Source: Hyphomicrobiales bacterium (GTDB taxonomy: Bacteria; Pseudomonadota; Alphaproteobacteria; Rhizobiales; Beijerinckiaceae). Taken from it: a stretch of 64,000 bases of DNA. This document shows positions 61,490 through 64,000 of the stretch, one piece after another. The first letter of the stretch is position 1; every line of letters starts with the position of its first letter. The DNA is taken from the NCBI GenBank assembly GCA_027487245.1, contig JAIYDY010000066.1, positions 1 through 64,000 on the forward strand, written 5' to 3'. The notes under the pieces were generated by a model. The model ran no database searches. It was not told the DNA's origin and saw nothing but the letters and a program-made list of their open reading frames with translations. The position numbers were made by a program, and so were the translations under genes.

Positions 61490-64000
61490 TTGAACAAGCC
61501 TGTTACAAAATTATCCGCGTTGGAGCGGGCCGCAGAAGCCCTGCTGCGCAAGGACCACCCGACGCTGGCCGGCACGCCCGAAGGGTTCGATGCGCTGGCT
61601 GTCGCCTCCATCGCTCGCAAGCTGGCGGGCAAGGTCGAGGCACCGGCCGTCGGCGTTTTCGTGTCGCGCGATGGCCAGCGCATGCAGCGGCTGGAAAACG
61701 CGCTGCGCTTCACCGCACCGGACATCGAAATCCTGCCGCTGCCGGCCTGGGATTGCCAGCCCTATGACCGGGCCTCTCCGAACGGCGCGATCGTCGCGCG
61801 GCGGATGACCTCGCTGGCCCGGCTGGCGCGCACGCGCTCGGGCGAGACAAGGCCCCGGCTTGTGCTGACCACGCTCAATGCAGCGCTTCAGCGCCTGCCG
61901 GCGCGGGCGCAGGTGGCGGCACAGAGTTTTGCGGCGGCCCCCGGCAATCTGGTCGACACGCGGGCCCTCTCGGCCTGGCTCGACATGGGCGGCTACATGC
62001 GGGCCTCAACCGTGCGGGAAACCGGCGAATATGCGGTGCGCGGCGGAATCGTCGACCTGTTTCCGCCCGGCATGCCCAGCCCGATCCGGCTCGATTTCTT
62101 TGGCGACACCCTGGAATCGATCCGCACCTTCGACCCCGAGACCCAGCGCTCGCTGGCCACGATGCGCTCGCTCGATCTGGTGCCGGTGTCGGAAACCCAG
62201 CTCACCTCCGACACCATCCGGCGCTTCCGGCAGGGCTATCTGGCCGCGTTCGGCACGCCGGGGCGGAACGACACGCTCTATGAGACCGTCTCCGAGGGCC
62301 GCCGCTTTGCCGGCATGGAACACTGGCTGCCCCTGTTCCACGAGCGCATGGACACGTTGTTCGACTATTGCGAGGGCGCGAGCTGGTTTCTCGATCCGCA
62401 ACTGGCCGAGGTCCAGGCCGAGCGCCTCTCGCAGATCGGCGAGTACTTCGCGGCGCGCAAGGACGCGATCGAGCAGAACGCGTCGGGCACGCCCTACAAT
62501 CCCTTGCCGCCCTCGGCGCTCTATCTGACCGCCGAGGAGTGGCAGGAGCGGCTGAACGACGTCGGACATGCGCGGGTGACACCGTTCGCCATGCCCGACA
62601 GCGAGGGGCGGCTTGTGATCGATTGCGGCGCGCGGCAGGGCCGCAGCTTCGCAGCCGAGCGGGCGGTCGACAGCGGCAATGTGTTCGATGCCGTCGTCGC
62701 CCACATCGCCACGCTTCAGAAGAAGGGCAAGCGTGTGCTGGTTGCCGGCTGGTCCGAGGGCTCGCGCGAGCGCCTGTCCCATGTGCTGGCCGACCATGGA
62801 CTTAGCACGGCCCAGATGGCCGGTTCGCTCGGGGCGGCACGCCAGTTGCCGGGCGATGGCGTCGGCCTCGTGGTCTGGGGGCTGGAGCAGGGCTTCGAGA
62901 CCGGCAAGCTTGCCGTCATAGGCGAGCAGGACATTCTCGGCGACCGCCTGGTCCGGCAGAAGCGCAGCTCGAAGAAGGCCAGCGATTTCATCACCGAGGC
63001 GGCCTCGCTCACCCCCGGTGATCTTGTGGTCCATGTCGATCACGGCATCGGGCGCTTCATCGGGCTGCAGACGATCACTGTCGCGGATGCGCCGCACGAT
63101 TGCCTTGAGCTGCACTACCAGGGCGGCGACAAGCTGTTCCTGCCGGTCGAGAACATCGAGCTCCTGTCGCGCTACGGCTCGGAAGACACGGAAGTTCAGC
63201 TTGATCGTCTCGGCGGGCCGGGCTGGCAGGCGCGCAAGGCAAAGATGAAGCAGCGCATCCGCGAGATCGCGGGCAAGCTGATCCAGATCGCGGCGGCGCG
63301 TCTGCTGAAGGATGCGCCGCGCATCACCTTGCCGGAGGGGCTTTACGACGAGTTCGCGGCCCGCTTCCCCTATGACGAGACCGATGACCAGCTCAACGCC
63401 ATCGATGCGGTAATCGATGACCTGGGCCTGGGCCGGCCCATGGACAGGCTGGTCTGCGGCGATGTCGGGTTCGGCAAGACCGAGGTGGCCCTGCGGGCGG
63501 CCTTCGCCGTTGCCATGGCTGGCAAGCAGGTCGCTGTGGTCGTGCCGACCACCTTGCTGGCGCGCCAGCATCACAAGACCTTCGCCGAACGCTTCAAGGG
63601 CCTGCCGGTCAAGGTCGGACAGGCCTCACGCTTTGTCGGCGCGCAGGATCTGAAGGCGGTGAAAGAGGGCATGGCGGACGGCACGATGGACATCGTCGTC
63701 GGCACCCACGCCATCCTGGGCAAGGCCATCGCCTTCAAGGATCTCGGCCTCGTGATCGTCGACGAGGAGCAGCATTTCGGCGTCGCCCACAAGGAGCGGC
63801 TGAAGGAACTGCGCGCCGAGGTGCATGTGCTGACATTGTCGGCAACACCGATCCCTCGCACGCTGCAACTGGCGATGACGGGCGTTCGCGACCTGTCGAT
63901 CATTGCGACGCCGCCGGTGGACCGGCTGGCGGTTCGCACCTTTGTCGCGCCGTTCGATGGCCTGATGGTGCGCGAGGCTCTGCTGCGCGAGCGCTACCGT
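61490..64000 (+). CDS. mfd: Transcription-repair coupling factor Mfd (C-terminus beyond window)
   Basis: An open frame of 837 codons to the end of the window. The predicted product starts at TTG 61490 (MNKPVTKLSALERAAEALLR); the in-frame stop at 61457-61459 leaves no ATG nearby. UvrB-like domains fill about 1-470 and the RNA-polymerase-binding CarD-like domain follows (LTPGDLVVHVDHGIGRFIGL). The helicase domain has Walker A GDVGFGKTEVALRA, the Walker B box DEEQHFG and the SATPIPRTLQL motif. The last helicase motifs and the translocation and D7 domains lie outside the window. Mfd frees stalled RNA polymerase and recruits UvrA. Confidence 0.95.
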   Translation, partial: MNKPVTKLSALERAAEALLRKDHPTLAGTPEGFDALAVASIARKLAGKVEAPAVGVFVSRDGQRMQRLENALRFTAPDIEILPLPAWDCQPYDRASPNGAIVARRMTSLARLARTRSGETRPRLVLTTLNAALQRLPARAQVAAQSFAAAPGNLVDTRALSAWLDMGGYMRASTVRETGEYAVRGGIVDLFPPGMPSPIRLDFFGDTLESIRTFDPETQRSLATMRSLDLVPVSETQLTSDTIRRFRQGYLAAFGTPGRNDTLYETVSEGRRFAGMEHWLPLFHERMDTLFDYCEGASWFLDPQLAEVQAERLSQIGEYFAARKDAIEQNASGTPYNPLPPSALYLTAEEWQERLNDVGHARVTPFAMPDSEGRLVIDCGARQGRSFAAERAVDSGNVFDAVVAHIATLQKKGKRVLVAGWSEGSRERLSHVLADHGLSTAQMAGSLGAARQLPGDGVGLVVWGLEQGFETGKLAVIGEQDILGDRLVRQKRSSKKASDFITEAASLTPGDLVVHVDHGIGRFIGLQTITVADAPHDCLELHYQGGDKLFLPVENIELLSRYGSEDTEVQLDRLGGPGWQARKAKMKQRIREIAGKLIQIAAARLLKDAPRITLPEGLYDEFAARFPYDETDDQLNAIDAVIDDLGLGRPMDRLVCGDVGFGKTEVALRAAFAVAMAGKQVAVVVPTTLLARQHHKTFAERFKGLPVKVGQASRFVGAQDLKAVKEGMADGTMDIVVGTHAILGKAIAFKDLGLVIVDEEQHFGVAHKERLKELRAEVHVLTLSATPIPRTLQLAMTGVRDLSIIATPPVDRLAVRTFVAPFDGLMVREALLRERYR

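Overview
This 64 kb window is a stretch of high-GC, densely packed chromosome from an alphaproteobacterium, most likely in the order Hyphomicrobiales (Rhizobiales). The evidence is the combination of ExoR, EipB (DUF1849), PopZ (DUF2497), the DivK-PleD pair, ClpS-ClpA, a DinB with an N-terminal zinc finger, a DUF3572 protein and the recG-sdhE-mfd neighbourhood, plus an intergenic repeat of the two-hairpin type seen in that order. Genus and family cannot be settled from this sequence. I found no phage, insertion sequence, CRISPR array or rRNA operon; the window reads as core genome with two or three accessory transport and catabolic islands.

Region by region. (1) 1-8501: a photo-oxidative-stress and lipid-modification island. 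It has an ECF-type promoter, a ChrR-like cupin protein and a short-chain dehydrogenase on the plus strand. On the minus strand lie a photolyase, an FAD amine-oxidase-like protein, a DUF1365 protein, a cyclopropane-fatty-acid-synthase-like methyltransferase and a GPH-family MFS transporter. (2) 8725-13885: a Ugp/Mal-type ABC importer (ATPase, two permeases, binding protein) ending in a metallophosphoesterase. (3) 13893-22279: a peptide/opine-type ABC importer with its own XRE-cupin regulator and two paralogous M19 'dipeptidases', both of which have lost several metal ligands. (4) 22419-31961: tRNA-Asn and tRNA-Cys, a PIMT-family methyltransferase, tolC, popZ, valS, katG and a DedA-family protein. 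(5) 32274-39834: ilvD, exoR, xthA, lrgAB, an isovaleryl-CoA dehydrogenase, a 430-base gene-free but strongly structured stretch, rpmG and panC. (6) 39948-49021: a VWA/J-domain pair, a D-Ala-D-Ala carboxypeptidase with a SPOR domain, a phasin, clpS-clpA, azlCD and a HIT protein. (7) 49103-58702: an acyltransferase, a glycerophosphodiesterase and a RidA-like protein; eipB; dinB with a DUF3572 gene; divK-pleD; then a small catabolic set (DapA-superfamily aldolase, FAH-family hydrolase, RraA-like aldolase). (8) 58825-64000: recG, sdhE and the first 837 codons of mfd, which runs off the window.

How it fits together. The first island looks like the membrane and DNA protection arm of a singlet-oxygen response; its sigma factor must lie elsewhere. 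The two ABC systems each carry their own downstream hydrolase, so substrate processing appears linked to uptake. Cell-cycle and polarity functions (popZ, divK, pleD), envelope functions (exoR, eipB, tolC, the carboxypeptidase, lrgAB) and DNA repair functions (photolyase, xthA, dinB, recG, mfd) are scattered among housekeeping genes. The best candidates for something new are the M19 pair with altered metal sites, the ChrR homologue lacking its zinc site behind an ECF-type promoter, the structured gap at 38291-38585, and a repeat whose two ends form the stop codons of both flanking genes.
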